Positions 17,688-27,167 are shown, counted from the stretch's first letter. The stretch: 64,000 nt of DNA from Winogradskyella vidalii (GCF_013403955.1 NZ_JABFDG010000001.1:992001-1056000); one strand, 5' to 3'. Notes: generated from the letters alone by a model not told the origin. Numbers and translations: made by a program.

Positions 17688-19721
17688 ATGCAAACAGACA
17701 CAATTATATACATTACAATTGCTGCAATCACAGCGCTTTTATTAGCGCTGTTTCAGTATTTGTATAAATCGAAATTAAAGTCGAATCTTAAATATTTACT
17801 GACGGCATTAAGAACAATTTCAATCTTCTGTATCTTACTATTACTCATCAATCCAAAGTTTGAATCTTATACTTATTTTGATGAAAAGCCTACCCTTGTT
17901 ATTGCTGTAGATGATTCAGAATCTATTTCATATTTAAAACAAGATCAAAAAGCCAATGATATCGTTACAGCTCTAAATACTAATGATGAATTAAATGAGC
18001 GTTTTAATATTAAAGCTTATCGTTTTGGGAAATCGGTGACTACATTAGATAGCTTAAACTTCAACGAACGCCAGTCTAACCTTTCGCAGGCTTTAAGTCA
18101 ATTTGGTGAGGTTTATGCCAACCAAACTGCACCAATTGTAGTGCTGAGTGATGGAAATCAAACCTATGGCTCTGATTATAGTTATATAGCAAAAGGTATA
18201 AAACAACCCATTTATCCTGTGATTCTTGGTGATTCTACTGTACATTCAGATTTAAGTATTAAACAGCTGAATGTAAATCGCTACGTCTATTTAAAAAACA
18301 AGTTTCCTGTTGAGATTATAGCGAATTACAGTGGCAACGATGCAATACATACTGAATTAAAAATATGGTCAGGTAATTCTGTTGTATTCAGAAAGATGCT
18401 TCAGTTTGATGCCTCAAAAACTTCAGAAATTGTTTCTACTGCATTAATGGCAAATAGTGTTGGTGTTAAAACGTATCGTGCGGAATTAGTAGCTTTAGAT
18501 AATGAAAAAAATACAGTAAATAACACTAAAAATTTTGGCGTTGAAGTAATCGATCAAAAAACAAACATAGCTTTAGTTTATGGCCGTCTACATCCAGACT
18601 TAGGCGCTTTAAAAAAGGCGATAGAAAGTAATGAGCAGCGTAGCGTTTCAATATTGAAACCTGATGCATACCTAAATAAAATTAGTGATTTTCAGTTGGT
18701 TATTTTATACCAGCCCAACACTAGTTTTAATTCAGTTTTAAAAGAAATTGAAAATCAAAAAATTAATTCTTTTGTTATTTCAGGTACTACTACCAATTGG
18801 AATCTCTTAAATGAAAGTCAATCGTATTTTAAACAAACGATAACCAATCAGACTGAAAATTACCAGCCAAGTTTAAATAGAAATCATGGAACTTTTATCG
18901 TAGAAAATTTAGATTTCAATAGTTTTCCGCCTTTAAAATCTGAATTTGGGCCACTAAAAATTTCAGTACCGCATGACGTGATGTTGTACAAAACTATAAA
19001 TGGTATTACTACTGATGATATATTGCTAGCGACTTTTGAAGCTAATTCTACTAAACATGCGATTTTAATGGGTGAAGATATTTGGCGATGGCGCGCACAG
19101 TCATTTCTAAACACAAACCGTTTTAATGGCTTTGATGAATTTATTAATAAATTGGTGCAATACTTAAGTTCTAATAAGCAAAGACAGCGTATTAATATTG
19201 ATTATAAGTCATTTTATAATGGTAATGATGATGTGCTTATTTCAGCACAATATTTTAATAAAAATTATGAGTTTGATGCTTCAGCATCATTGAGTATTGT
19301 ATTAAAAAACACAGACAATAACACTACTAGGGAAATACCACTTTTGCTGAATAATGGTACTTATTCAGTTGATTTAAGTGGAATTGATGCTGGTCTATAT
19401 GATTTTACTATAAAGCATAACTCAGAGGCGGTTACTGCTTCTGGAAGCTTTCAGGTTTTAGAATATAATGTAGAGCTGCAATTTTTAAATGCCGATATTA
19501 CAAAACTTCAAGCCTTAGCAAATCTTAGTGAAGGACAGGCTTATTTTACATCAGAATATAAGACGTTAATTGGTGATTTACTTAGTGATAATCGTTATAA
19601 AACCATTCAAAAAAGCATTAAAAATATCGTACCTTTGATAGATTGGAAATATCTACTCGGTTTAATTGCTTTAAGCCTTTTTATGGAGTGGTTTATCAGA
19701 AAATATAACGGATTAATTTAA
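17688..19721 (+). CDS. Large membrane protein with vWA-like domain
   Basis: 677 residues from the ATG at 17688 (seven codons after an alternative ATG). Two N-terminal helices (about 6-24 and 38-56) and one near the C-terminus (about 652-668) anchor a large periplasmic or extracytoplasmic region. A vWA-like fold is suggested by the MIDAS-type DDSES in VIAVDDSESIS and VLSDGNQTYG. Such proteins in Bacteroidota often sit with MoxR-type operons, but no MoxR gene is here. It lies 10 bp before the prohibitin-like gene, so the two are probably co-transcribed. Function unknown. Confidence 0.7.
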   Translation: MQTDTIIYITIAAITALLLALFQYLYKSKLKSNLKYLLTALRTISIFCILLLLINPKFESYTYFDEKPTLVIAVDDSESISYLKQDQKANDIVTALNTNDELNERFNIKAYRFGKSVTTLDSLNFNERQSNLSQALSQFGEVYANQTAPIVVLSDGNQTYGSDYSYIAKGIKQPIYPVILGDSTVHSDLSIKQLNVNRYVYLKNKFPVEIIANYSGNDAIHTELKIWSGNSVVFRKMLQFDASKTSEIVSTALMANSVGVKTYRAELVALDNEKNTVNNTKNFGVEVIDQKTNIALVYGRLHPDLGALKKAIESNEQRSVSILKPDAYLNKISDFQLVILYQPNTSFNSVLKEIENQKINSFVISGTTTNWNLLNESQSYFKQTITNQTENYQPSLNRNHGTFIVENLDFNSFPPLKSEFGPLKISVPHDVMLYKTINGITTDDILLATFEANSTKHAILMGEDIWRWRAQSFLNTNRFNGFDEFINKLVQYLSSNKQRQRINIDYKSFYNGNDDVLISAQYFNKNYEFDASASLSIVLKNTDNNTTREIPLLLNNGTYSVDLSGIDAGLYDFTIKHNSEAVTASGSFQVLEYNVELQFLNADITKLQALANLSEGQAYFTSEYKTLIGDLLSDNRYKTIQKSIKNIVPLIDWKYLLGLIALSLFMEWFIRKYNGLI

Positions 19722-19731
19722 ATAAATAAAG

Positions 19732-20547
19732 ATGGAAAAATTACCAAAGATTGGATTACCGATTTTAATAGGTGTTGTACTTTTAATCATAGTTTTAGCA
19801 AAATCTGCTGTCACTTTAGATTCTGGTCATGCAGGTGTGTTGTACGAAACGCTTAATGGTGGTGTAGTTTCTGGTAAAACACCATTAGGACCAGGTTTTC
19901 ATATTATTGCGCCATGGAATCGTGTAATTGATTATGAAACCCGTCAACAAGAAGTACCAGAAAAAATGTCTGTGCTATCTTCAAATGGATTGGATATTAA
20001 ATTAGACGCCTCTGTTTTGTACCAACCAGATTTTAATAATCTTGGAAAATTACACAATGAAAAAGGAGAAGACTATTTAAGACGTGTGTTACAACCAGCT
20101 ATTAGAAGTGCCGCAAGAAGTGTGGTTGGAAGATATACACCAGAGCAATTGTATTCTAGTAAGCGTGATGCGATACAAGAAGAGATTTATGAAGAGACTA
20201 AAAAATTGGTTGAGCCACAATATATTCAATTAAATGATATTTTAATTAGAGATGTAACGTTACCACCGACTATAAAAGAAGCTATTGAGCGTAAGTTAAA
20301 ACAAGAGCAAGAATCTCTAGAGTATGAATTTAGATTGGTAACAGCTCAAAAAGAAGCTGAAAAAGTAATCATTGATGCACAAGGTAAGGCAGATGCTAAC
20401 CGTATCTTGAGTGCATCTTTAACCGATAAAATCCTTCAGGATAAAGGTATCGAAGCGACAGTAAAATTATCTGAATCACCTAATAGTAAAACGATTATTA
20501 TTGGTTCAGGAGAAAGTGGATTACCTATTATTTTAGGAAATCAATAA
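19732..20547 (+). CDS. Prohibitin-family (SPFH) membrane protein
   Basis: 271 residues. One N-terminal transmembrane helix (about 8-27) precedes an SPFH/Band 7 domain (GHAGVLYETLNGG, ETRQQEVPEKMSVLS), then a helical, charge-rich coiled coil (KRKLKQEQESLEYEFRL, KVIIDAQGKADANRIL). Prohibitin-like proteins form large membrane-attached rings and scaffold protease complexes such as FtsH; that role is inferred here. It follows the vWA-like gene by 10 bp and ends in a terminator at 20579-20611. Confidence 0.85.
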   Translation: MEKLPKIGLPILIGVVLLIIVLAKSAVTLDSGHAGVLYETLNGGVVSGKTPLGPGFHIIAPWNRVIDYETRQQEVPEKMSVLSSNGLDIKLDASVLYQPDFNNLGKLHNEKGEDYLRRVLQPAIRSAARSVVGRYTPEQLYSSKRDAIQEEIYEETKKLVEPQYIQLNDILIRDVTLPPTIKEAIERKLKQEQESLEYEFRLVTAQKEAEKVIIDAQGKADANRILSASLTDKILQDKGIEATVKLSESPNSKTIIIGSGESGLPIILGNQ

Positions 20548-20578
20548 AAGAATTGCGATTTCAATAAAATTTATATTC

Positions 20579-20611
20579 AAAAGCCCTTTTGAGAAATCTT
20601 AAGGGTTTTTT
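20579..20611 (+). terminator. Intrinsic terminator after the prohibitin-like gene
   Basis: AAAAGCCCTT pairs with AAGGGTTTT (one wobble), followed by a run of six T. Confidence 0.75.
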
Positions 20612-20697
20612 ATTTGTAAGATTTAAGAATACTGATTGTCAGGAATCAAATAGGTTGGAACCTTTGTATTTTTTGACTCTAATAATTTAGCACCATT

Positions 20698-21483
20698 ATG
20701 TTTAATAAACGCTACTATTACCTCATTAAAATTCAATATTTAGGCTATCGTTTTCATGGTTGGCAAAAACAACCCGATGTTAAAACGGTACATTTAATGA
20801 TTGACAGAACGCTAAAATTTATTCTCCAAGACACCAAATTTAAAACCTTAGGTGCCGGCAGAACTGACGCTATGGTTTCGGCTAACGAAGCTGCTTTAGA
20901 GCTGTTTATTTACAACGAACCTATCAATGATTTTGATGCGTTTTTAGAATTGTTTAATCATAATTTACCACAAGATATCAGGGCATTATCTATTAAGGAA
21001 GTAGATAAAACATTTAATATTATTCAAGATTCTAAAATAAAAGAATATCATTATGTGTTTTCTCAGGGGCAAAAAAATCATCCATTTTGTGCGCCAATTT
21101 TAACAACAATATTGGAGCCTCTCGATGTAGAATTAATGAAGCAAGGTGCTAAATTATTTGAAGGCACGCATAATTTTAAAACCTATTGTTATAGAGCTAC
21201 TGATAAAGGCGAATATATTAGAACGATTGAAGTTTCAGAAATAGTAGATAACACAATTTATAAGGCTAATTTTTTTCCAGAGAAATCTTATGTGCTAAAA
21301 GTGGTTGGAAAAGGATTTATGAGAAATCAGATTCGGTTAATGTTTGGCTGTTTAATAAAATTAGGTCGTGGTGATGTAAGTTTAGAATATATAGAAGCGA
21401 CTTTAAAAATGGAAAGTACAGAGGTGATGGATTATATTGCTCCAGCATCTGGCTTAATTCTTCATAGGGTAGATTTTGAATAA
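20698..21483 (+). CDS. truA: tRNA pseudouridine synthase TruA
   Basis: 261 residues, full length. The catalytic aspartate lies in GAGRTDAMVSA (about D58), the invariant TruA motif, and the RNA-binding arginine motifs YHYVFSQ and GFMRNQIRLMFGCLIKLGRG are present. It converts U38-U40 of the anticodon arm to pseudouridine. Divergent members of this family in Bacteroidota keep these motifs. Monocistronic. Confidence 0.9.
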   Translation: MFNKRYYYLIKIQYLGYRFHGWQKQPDVKTVHLMIDRTLKFILQDTKFKTLGAGRTDAMVSANEAALELFIYNEPINDFDAFLELFNHNLPQDIRALSIKEVDKTFNIIQDSKIKEYHYVFSQGQKNHPFCAPILTTILEPLDVELMKQGAKLFEGTHNFKTYCYRATDKGEYIRTIEVSEIVDNTIYKANFFPEKSYVLKVVGKGFMRNQIRLMFGCLIKLGRGDVSLEYIEATLKMESTEVMDYIAPASGLILHRVDFE

Positions 21484-21515
21484 AAAAAAAGCATCAAATC
21501 TAAATTTAATGCTTT
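21482..21515 (-). terminator. Hairpin between truA and the convergent small gene
   Basis: AAAGCAT and ATGCTTT form a 7-bp stem with a 14-nt loop. On the minus strand a long T-tract follows, so it best serves the gene at 21718-21939; on the plus strand it directly follows the truA stop. Confidence 0.6.
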
Positions 21516-21717
21516 CGGTTGAATTGGTTAGTTATGTAACTTTCTGATTATTCTATTTTAATCTAAAATGTTATAAAAAGTAAATTATTTAATTGTAAGA
21601 GTTGTTCCAAATTAATTTTTAAAATCAGTCAATAAGAATGAATCTTATATCGTTTAAAGAAAACAATCACAATACCTTAGTTTAAATAAGAATTTAGATT
21701 AAAAGTAGAATTCAAGT

Positions 21718-21939
21718 TTATTCAGCTACATGTAATTTTGGCTCTTTATCTACAAATTTACCATTTACAGATTCGCCTAAAATGATAACTTCTTTAGAAC
21801 GTTCATACATTTTAATTGCGCGATGCATCTGTAATTTGGTGCCACTGTATAGTTTTACACCTGATCTTGAGCCTTTATTTCTAATCTCAATATAGAAACC
21901 GTCTTTTAGTGCTGTTGGTCTTGTTGCTGGTCTACCCAT
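21718..21939 (-). CDS. Small basic protein of unknown function, AT-hook-like N-terminus
   Basis: 73 residues. The N-terminus MGRPATRPTALKDGFYIEIR contains a GRP core flanked by arginines, reminiscent of an AT-hook; the centre (KLYSGTKLQMHRAIKMYERSK) is basic and helical. Net positive charge suggests nucleic-acid binding, but that is inference. I do not recognise a named family, though the composition and defined terminator indicate a real gene. It stands alone with long gaps on both sides (234 and 510 bp). Confidence 0.65.
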   Translation of the reverse strand: MGRPATRPTALKDGFYIEIRNKGSRSGVKLYSGTKLQMHRAIKMYERSKEVIILGESVNGKFVDKEPKLHVAE

Positions 21940-22449
21940 AAATATTTAAATAAATTGTGTGTTTTTAAAAGTAGTGCATGATAGTAAAAAATCTTACAAC
22001 TCACAAATTTATTTGATAATAATTAACAATAGTGTAAAACTTATGCTTGAATTCCCTTAAAATTCAACATTTTACTTAAATTTATGTTAATGAATTGCAT
22101 ATTTATCAAAATTAATCTGTTCAATTTCTTTTCACAACTCAACTTTAATAATTAGCATTTCGTTACGCTAAACAATAATTAAGACGCGTCTAAAGTGATG
22201 ATTACTAAATATAAATGCCTTTATACCGCATTATAAAAGTGCTGTTTTTTTGTGAAACTTTTAGATTTAGTTATTCGTATTATAAATTATATTTTGCATA
22301 AAAATTTCTAAAGTGAACTTTGGTTTGGGTTAAAACTCATGAGGTATGAGCAAACATTGACATAAATTCATAGCGATATTTGGAGAAAAAATGTTTTAGA
22401 GATGATTTTAAAACATACTCAGAGACCTTAGTTAAACCAAATAATAGTT
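21940..22449. other. 510-bp gap between divergent genes with dyads
   Basis: Contains no convincing ORF. A two-part inverted repeat spans 22034-22075: outer GTAAAA/TTTTAC and inner TTGAATT/AATTCAA around a short loop. A 10-bp palindrome AGACGCGTCT lies at 22182-22191 and is GC-rich compared with its surroundings. The gap must hold promoters for the small gene to the left and the MscS gene to the right; an untranslated RNA is possible but not shown. Confidence 0.4.
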
Positions 22450-23352
22450 ATGAAAGAACAATTTAATACAGCTTTAGGAAACCTCGTCGACAAATTAATT
22501 AATTGGTTTAATGCTGTTATAGAGAATATACCGAATCTAATTTTAGCCATATTAGTAATGATTTTGGCCTATTTTATGGCTAAATATGTAAGTAGATTAG
22601 TTGGTAAATTAGCCGATAAACGTATAGAGCAAGATTCTATTAAAGGAGCAATTGCTAGGGTCAGTGCAGTAATTATTGTTGCTTTAGGATTTTTTATAGC
22701 ATTAGGTGTTTTAAATTTAGGTAAAGCCTTAACATCTTTATTAGCTGGTGCAGGTGTTGTTGGTTTAGCTATCGGTTTAGCATTGCAAGGAACGTTAGCC
22801 AATACATTTGCAGGACTTATACTATCTTTTAGGAAGAAAATTAAAATTGGAGATTGGGTAGAAACAACGGGTTTTTCAGGTAAGGTTATGGATATTAACC
22901 TTAAAGACTTTACTTTAAAAGAAGCGGATAACAATATTGTTATTATTCCTAACAAAACCATTTTAGACAATCCTTTAAAAAACTATTCCTTAACAACAAA
23001 AATGCGGATATTTTTAGAGTGTGGTGTTGCTTATGATTCAGATTTAGAAAAAGTAGAACAATTAACAAAGGACGTAATAGCTAACACTTTTAACCAAGTG
23101 GACTCTGCTGATGACGTTGAATTTTATTATACCGAATTTGGAGGAAGTTCTATTAATTATTTATGCCGTTTCTGGATTGATGCGGAAAGCCTGCTAGAAA
23201 AATTAAGAGCAAAAACACAAGCTATAATAGAAATTAAAAAAGCTTATGATAAAGCAGGAATCAATATTCCATTCCCAATTAGAACGATTCAATTTGATAA
23301 TAAACTTGAAATGAATACGCCTAATTTTAATAATTCATCTAAAAATAGTTAA
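22450..23352 (+). CDS. Small-conductance mechanosensitive channel, MscS family
   Basis: 300 residues, close to the 286 of E. coli MscS. Three N-terminal helices (about 25-45, 65-85 and 90-115); the pore helix is glycine/alanine-rich, AGAGVVGLAIGLALQGTLAN. The beta domain follows (GDWVETTGFSGKVMDINL, IPNKTILDNPLKNYS) and then the alpha/beta cytoplasmic vestibule. It opens under membrane tension to release solutes on hypo-osmotic shock. The start ATG has clear upstream stops. A second, YbdG-like MscS protein is encoded at 25505-26743. Confidence 0.9.
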   Translation: MKEQFNTALGNLVDKLINWFNAVIENIPNLILAILVMILAYFMAKYVSRLVGKLADKRIEQDSIKGAIARVSAVIIVALGFFIALGVLNLGKALTSLLAGAGVVGLAIGLALQGTLANTFAGLILSFRKKIKIGDWVETTGFSGKVMDINLKDFTLKEADNNIVIIPNKTILDNPLKNYSLTTKMRIFLECGVAYDSDLEKVEQLTKDVIANTFNQVDSADDVEFYYTEFGGSSINYLCRFWIDAESLLEKLRAKTQAIIEIKKAYDKAGINIPFPIRTIQFDNKLEMNTPNFNNSSKNS

Positions 23353-23493
23353 CGGTTATAAAATAAATTGCACTTTTCTTAATGAGTCAAAACTACTAGG
23401 GAAAGAGCAAATTACTTAGGCAAATGTTAGTGATATTTGCTTAAGTCACCACAACAAAAGTGGCACATATTATTAACCATAAAACCACAAGCA

Positions 23494-23658
23494 ATGAAAA
23501 AATTTAGTTATTTATTTATAGCCTTATTTAGTTTAAGTCTAATGACAACGAGCTGTAGAGAACAAAAAGATACAGGAGACAAAATTGAAGATGCTGTTGA
23601 CGATACAGGAGACGCGATTGAAGATGCTGCTGACGACGTAGAAGATGCAGTTGACTAA
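23494..23658 (+). CDS. Very small acidic lipoprotein with repeats
   Basis: 54 residues from the ATG at 23494; MKKFSYLFIALFSLSLMTTSC is a lipoprotein signal with Cys21 as the lipidation site. An in-frame ATG 19 codons upstream would bury the signal and is rejected. The mature part is about 34 residues, strongly acidic, and built from repeated IEDA-DD units (IEDAVDDTGDAIEDAADDVEDAVD region). It may bind cations or act as an outer-membrane decoration; no function is known. Sits between the MscS gene and a strong terminator. Confidence 0.65.
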   Translation: MKKFSYLFIALFSLSLMTTSCREQKDTGDKIEDAVDDTGDAIEDAADDVEDAVD

Positions 23659-23682
23659 AAGTATCTTAAATATTATAATATT

Positions 23683-23710
23683 AAAGCCATCCTTCGATGG
23701 CTTTTTTTAT
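23683..23710 (+). terminator. Intrinsic terminator after the acidic lipoprotein gene
   Basis: AAAGCCATC pairs perfectly with GATGGCTTT across a CTTC tetraloop, followed by a T-tract. Confidence 0.9.
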
Positions 23711-23774
23711 TTTTATACAAATATTCTAATTTTTCTATTTTCAAAAAGTTTTATTTAAATAATAAGCAAATCAA

Positions 23775-24452
23775 ATGAACCATTTCATCCCAAAAGACCT
23801 ATTAACTTTTTTTACAAAACTTGAAAAAAATAATAATCGCGATTGGTTTAATGAACATAAACCAGAATTTAAAGCTATTGAAACAAAGGCAAAGTCAGCT
23901 TATAACTATTTGGGTGAATTAATGAGTGCTCACGATCAAATTGAAAAAATTAAGATATTCAGGGTTTACAGAGATGTAAGGTTTTCTAAAAATAAACGCC
24001 CTTATAAAACGCATTTTGCGGGTTCTTTTGCGAGAAAAAAACCAGAACTTAGAGGCGGTTATTATCTACATATTCAACCAAATAATGAATCCTTTATTGC
24101 TGTAGGATTTTGGGATCCTAACAAGGAAGATTTACTACGAATACGTAAAGAGTTTGAAATGGACGATAGTGAAATACGTGCTATTTTAAATGAGAAAACC
24201 TTTAAGGCGACTTGGGGGAATTTTACAGGAAACGAATTAAAAACGGCACCAAAAGGCTTTGATAAATCACATCCTGCAATTGATTTAATTAGAAAAAAAC
24301 AATTCATTTTTGTTAAAAAATACACGGATAAAGCGGTACTTTCAGAGAGTTTTCTTCAGGAAGTTAACCAGTCTTTTAAAGACGTTAGACCTTTTTTAGA
24401 TTATATGACTGATGTATTAACCACAAATCTCAATGGAGAATCTATGCTGTAG
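23775..24452 (+). CDS. DUF2461 domain protein
   Basis: 225 residues. The N-terminus (FFTKLEKNNNRDWFNEHKPEF) and later RVYRDVRFSKNKRPYKTHFAG and GGYYLHIQPNNESFIAVG are the signature segments of the DUF2461/TIGR02453 family, which is widespread in bacteria and fungi and has no known function. Length is normal for the family. No signal peptide or membrane helix, so cytoplasmic. Stands alone. Confidence 0.85.
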   Translation: MNHFIPKDLLTFFTKLEKNNNRDWFNEHKPEFKAIETKAKSAYNYLGELMSAHDQIEKIKIFRVYRDVRFSKNKRPYKTHFAGSFARKKPELRGGYYLHIQPNNESFIAVGFWDPNKEDLLRIRKEFEMDDSEIRAILNEKTFKATWGNFTGNELKTAPKGFDKSHPAIDLIRKKQFIFVKKYTDKAVLSESFLQEVNQSFKDVRPFLDYMTDVLTTNLNGESML

Positions 24453-24496
24453 GGGAGAAAAAAGCTCCAATAGCAATTATTAATTAACCCAATAAA

Positions 24497-24913
24497 CTAA
24501 ATATTCTGTAAATATTCGGGCGATGAAAAAAGTTGAACACTTTGAATTAAGCGTTCCTTAACAATAGCCATCATACGTTTATTTAATGCTGATGAATTCT
24601 TAATATAAAGTTCGTATTCATCAACCGTAAATTGGCCGATAATCATTCCTTTTAAAGAATTTCGAAATTTAATATCTTTCTGAATGGCATTAGAGATATA
24701 GTCGAGTTTGGCCTCTAAAGTCAAATCATAGAACACACCTTTGTGTTTCACAACATAATTTTTAAAAACAGCAACAAACAAATCGTGTTGTAGTTTTATA
24801 ATTGGTCGTAAAGTTTTATTCTGAAATGATTCGTCTGCACTTATACCATCATACACTTTAGCAGATAAAATTTGAGGTCTAATGGAGAGTAGGTTATTAA
24901 ATCTTGTAGCCAT
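24497..24913 (-). CDS. Conserved cytoplasmic protein of unknown function
   Basis: 138 residues, helical, no signal peptide or membrane segment. Sequences such as TLRPIIKLQHDLFVAVF, AIQKDIKFRNSLKGMIIGQ and SSALNKRMMAIVKERL look strongly conserved from memory of flavobacterial genomes. Some databases label relatives glyoxalase, but no metal-binding motif of the VOC superfamily is visible and I do not support that name. Convergent with the DUF2461 gene. Confidence 0.7.
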   Translation of the reverse strand: MATRFNNLLSIRPQILSAKVYDGISADESFQNKTLRPIIKLQHDLFVAVFKNYVVKHKGVFYDLTLEAKLDYISNAIQKDIKFRNSLKGMIIGQFTVDEYELYIKNSSALNKRMMAIVKERLIQSVQLFSSPEYLQNI

Positions 24914-25118
24914 GATTACATGATTAAGGATTAATTCGGAATTAAAATTAAGGAATAAGCCAACACTTCAGTAAAGCGTGCAAACTTCTTGTTAACCCTT
25001 TTATTAACATTATAGATTTTAACATTCAAAAAACGAATACAATTCTATATCTCGTGTAGGAAGTTAGTATTATCTTTAGCATCTCTTATTACTTAAACAA
25101 AAAATAAAAAAAAGACGC

Positions 25119-25508
25119 ATGAGATTTCACACAAGAAAATGGGTTAAACCCGAAGATTTAAATCCTAATGGCACATTATTTGGAGGTCAGCTTTTGGCTT
25201 GGATAGATGAAGAAGTAGCGCTTTATACGGTTATTCAACTCGAAAACTCAAGGGTTGTTACTAAATACATGTCTGAAATTAACTTTATGGCATCGGCAAA
25301 GCAAGGCGATATTATAGAGATTGGTATTTTAGTGAAAAAATTTGGAAAATCGTCTATAGCTTTAAAATGCGAGGTTAGAAATAAAATGACTAGAGAAACC
25401 ATAATCAGTATCGATAATATTGTTATGGTAAATTTAGGTCCTGACGGAAAACCTAAACCTCATGGTAAAATAGAAGTAGAGTTTGTGAAAAACAGATTAA
25501 AAGATTAA
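25119..25508 (+). CDS. Acyl-CoA thioesterase, hotdog fold (YciA-like)
   Basis: 129 residues. The motif NPNGTLFGGQLLAWIDEEVAL near residues 15-35 is the hotdog helix of YciA/BACH-type acyl-CoA hydrolases, with the catalytic Asp/Glu in WIDEE; later VTKYMSEINFMASAKQGD and IVMVNLGPDGKPKPHGK complete the family pattern. It hydrolyses acyl-CoA to free fatty acid and CoA in the cytoplasm; chain preference unknown. Its last 4 bp overlap the 3' end of the convergent MscS-family gene. Confidence 0.85.
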   Translation: MRFHTRKWVKPEDLNPNGTLFGGQLLAWIDEEVALYTVIQLENSRVVTKYMSEINFMASAKQGDIIEIGILVKKFGKSSIALKCEVRNKMTRETIISIDNIVMVNLGPDGKPKPHGKIEVEFVKNRLKD

Positions 25509-26743
25509 TCTTTATTGCTCAAGGCTAATTCATAGATTTCTAAATCAAAATACGTTACCGAAGCGAGTACATGATCGAATATATCACCTAAAATATATTC
25601 GTAATTTACCCAACGCTGATCTTTACAAAACGCATAGATTTCCATAGGAATTCCTTGAGGTGTTGGTTCTAATTGACGAACCATTAAAGTCATCTCTTTA
25701 TTAATGGCAGAGTGATTGTCTATATAAGTTTGAAGGTATTTTCTAAATATCCCAAAATTAGTCAGATTTCTGCCATTAATTAAAACAGTTTTGTCAATAT
25801 TGTTATTCGAGTTATAGTCTGTAATTTCTTTAGAACGGCCTTCTAAATAGTCTGAAACCAATTGAATTTTTTTAAAGCGTTCAATATCTTCGTCATTAAG
25901 GAATTTTATAGTAGATGTTTTTATAATCACTGAACGTTTTATACGTCGTCCGCCTGAAGACAGCATACCTCTCCAGTTTTTAAATGAATCTGAAATTAAG
26001 GCGTAAGTCGGAATTGTAGTAATCGTTTTATCCCAGTTCTGCACTTTAACAGTGGCTAAATTAATTTCTGTAACTGTTCCGTCTGCACCATATTTCTGAA
26101 ACGTAATCCAATCACCAATACGAACCATATCGTTTATAGAGACTTGAATACTGGCAACGAACCCTAAAATAGTATCCTTAAAAATCAAAATGATTACGGC
26201 AGAAGCGGCACCCAAAGTGGTAGCAAATTTTATAAACGAAACCCCTGTAATAATCGCTAAAATTGAAAAAGCACCTAGCATCCATGCAAAAATCATAAAG
26301 ACCTGTACGTAACTATCAATAGGCTTGTCTTTATAGCGCACTAAGGTTTTAAGGTAGTCTTTTATTGAACTTAAAAAACTTCTAATTATTTGAAGTGTCA
26401 GTACTATCGCAATGACCTTTAAGGTTTTTTCGATAATGTTCTGAATAAATTCAAAATCAGTAAAGACTTGAGGTATAAATTCGATTAGAATTAATAGCGG
26501 AATAATATGCGCAATATTTTTAGGTAATTTATTGGTGATGAGAATATCATCAAAATTTGTTTTGGTACGTTTAGCAAGACCAGTAGAAAACCTTCTAAGG
26601 AAGCGTTTCGTTAAATAATCAACAATGAGTGAAATGGCAATTAAGGCGATAAGAAGCCCAAGCATGTTAAGATACTTAGCTGTAGTTTCTGAAAAGCCTT
26701 CTTCAATAAGGAAATTGTATAAAATATGTCTAATATTAAGCAC
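25505..26743 (-). CDS. MscS-family channel, YbdG-like
   Basis: 412 residues, longer than classic MscS. Five or so helices (about 25-40, 78-92, 103-120, 145-165, 172-190) precede the beta domain (GDWITFQKYGADGTVTEINL, ITTIPTYALISDSFKNW) and an extended C-terminus. The SFKNWRGM motif and the length resemble E. coli YbdG (MscM-like), a low-conductance channel of osmotic adaptation. Overlaps the start region of the thioesterase end by 4 bp; the DUF3817 gene upstream overlaps its start by 8 bp, so those two form an operon. Confidence 0.85.
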   Translation of the reverse strand: MLNIRHILYNFLIEEGFSETTAKYLNMLGLLIALIAISLIVDYLTKRFLRRFSTGLAKRTKTNFDDILITNKLPKNIAHIIPLLILIEFIPQVFTDFEFIQNIIEKTLKVIAIVLTLQIIRSFLSSIKDYLKTLVRYKDKPIDSYVQVFMIFAWMLGAFSILAIITGVSFIKFATTLGAASAVIILIFKDTILGFVASIQVSINDMVRIGDWITFQKYGADGTVTEINLATVKVQNWDKTITTIPTYALISDSFKNWRGMLSSGGRRIKRSVIIKTSTIKFLNDEDIERFKKIQLVSDYLEGRSKEITDYNSNNNIDKTVLINGRNLTNFGIFRKYLQTYIDNHSAINKEMTLMVRQLEPTPQGIPMEIYAFCKDQRWVNYEYILGDIFDHVLASVTYFDLEIYELALSNKD

Positions 26744-27032
26744 GACGCGACTTGATTAAGTATTTTTTATCAATGTAAAACGTGCCAAAAGGAATGATGG
26801 AAGCAAATAAAACAATCCAAAGCGTTCGGCTTGGCCATTTCATGTCAGAACTAATTAAAACAGCAATAACCACATAAGCCATAAATAAAATACCGTGTGG
26901 CATGCCTAGCATTTTAACGTATTGATCGTCTTCGTAAAAGTACTTAATAGGAGTGGCAATAAATAGTAATAAAATATACGAAACACCTTCTAATAAAGCT
27001 ACAATTCTAAAAACAGGCAATAATTTTGACAT
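26736..27032 (-). CDS. DUF3817 small membrane protein
   Basis: 98 residues from the ATG at 27032, chosen because MSKLLPVFRIVALLEGVSYI is the standard N-terminus of the family; the longer frame to 27083 lacks family features. Three helices (about 8-26, 42-60, 66-85) with the conserved LEGVSYILLLFIATPIKY and MPHGILFMAYV. DUF3817 proteins are small integral membrane proteins of unknown role. It overlaps the MscS-like gene by 8 bp, so co-expression and possibly joint function in membrane stress are likely. Confidence 0.8.
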   Translation of the reverse strand: MSKLLPVFRIVALLEGVSYILLLFIATPIKYFYEDDQYVKMLGMPHGILFMAYVVIAVLISSDMKWPSRTLWIVLFASIIPFGTFYIDKKYLIKSRRA

Positions 27033-27048
27033 GATTATACGTTTTGTG

Positions 27049-27056
27049 CAAAAATA
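27049..27056 (-). promoter_or_regulatory. Putative -7 element for the DUF3817-mscS operon
   Basis: TATTTTTG followed by C on the minus strand matches TAnnTTTG(C), 16 nt before the ATG at 27032. The closest TTG is about 24 nt upstream, slightly far. Confidence 0.35.
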
Positions 27057-27167
27057 CTGTAGAATTAAGGAATACGAGAACAATTTAACAGGTTTTAAGA
27101 AATTATTAGAAAGCTCGATTCTATTAATTATATTTAGCAGAATTATTTAACCACCAGCCATTAATTT

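Noticed and set aside
22569-22970. 133-residue minus-strand ORF inside the MscS gene
   Set aside because: Antisense shadow of a clear MscS-family coding sequence.
24497-24913. Glyoxalase annotation for the 138-residue protein
   Set aside because: No metal-binding His/Glu pattern of the VOC superfamily is visible.
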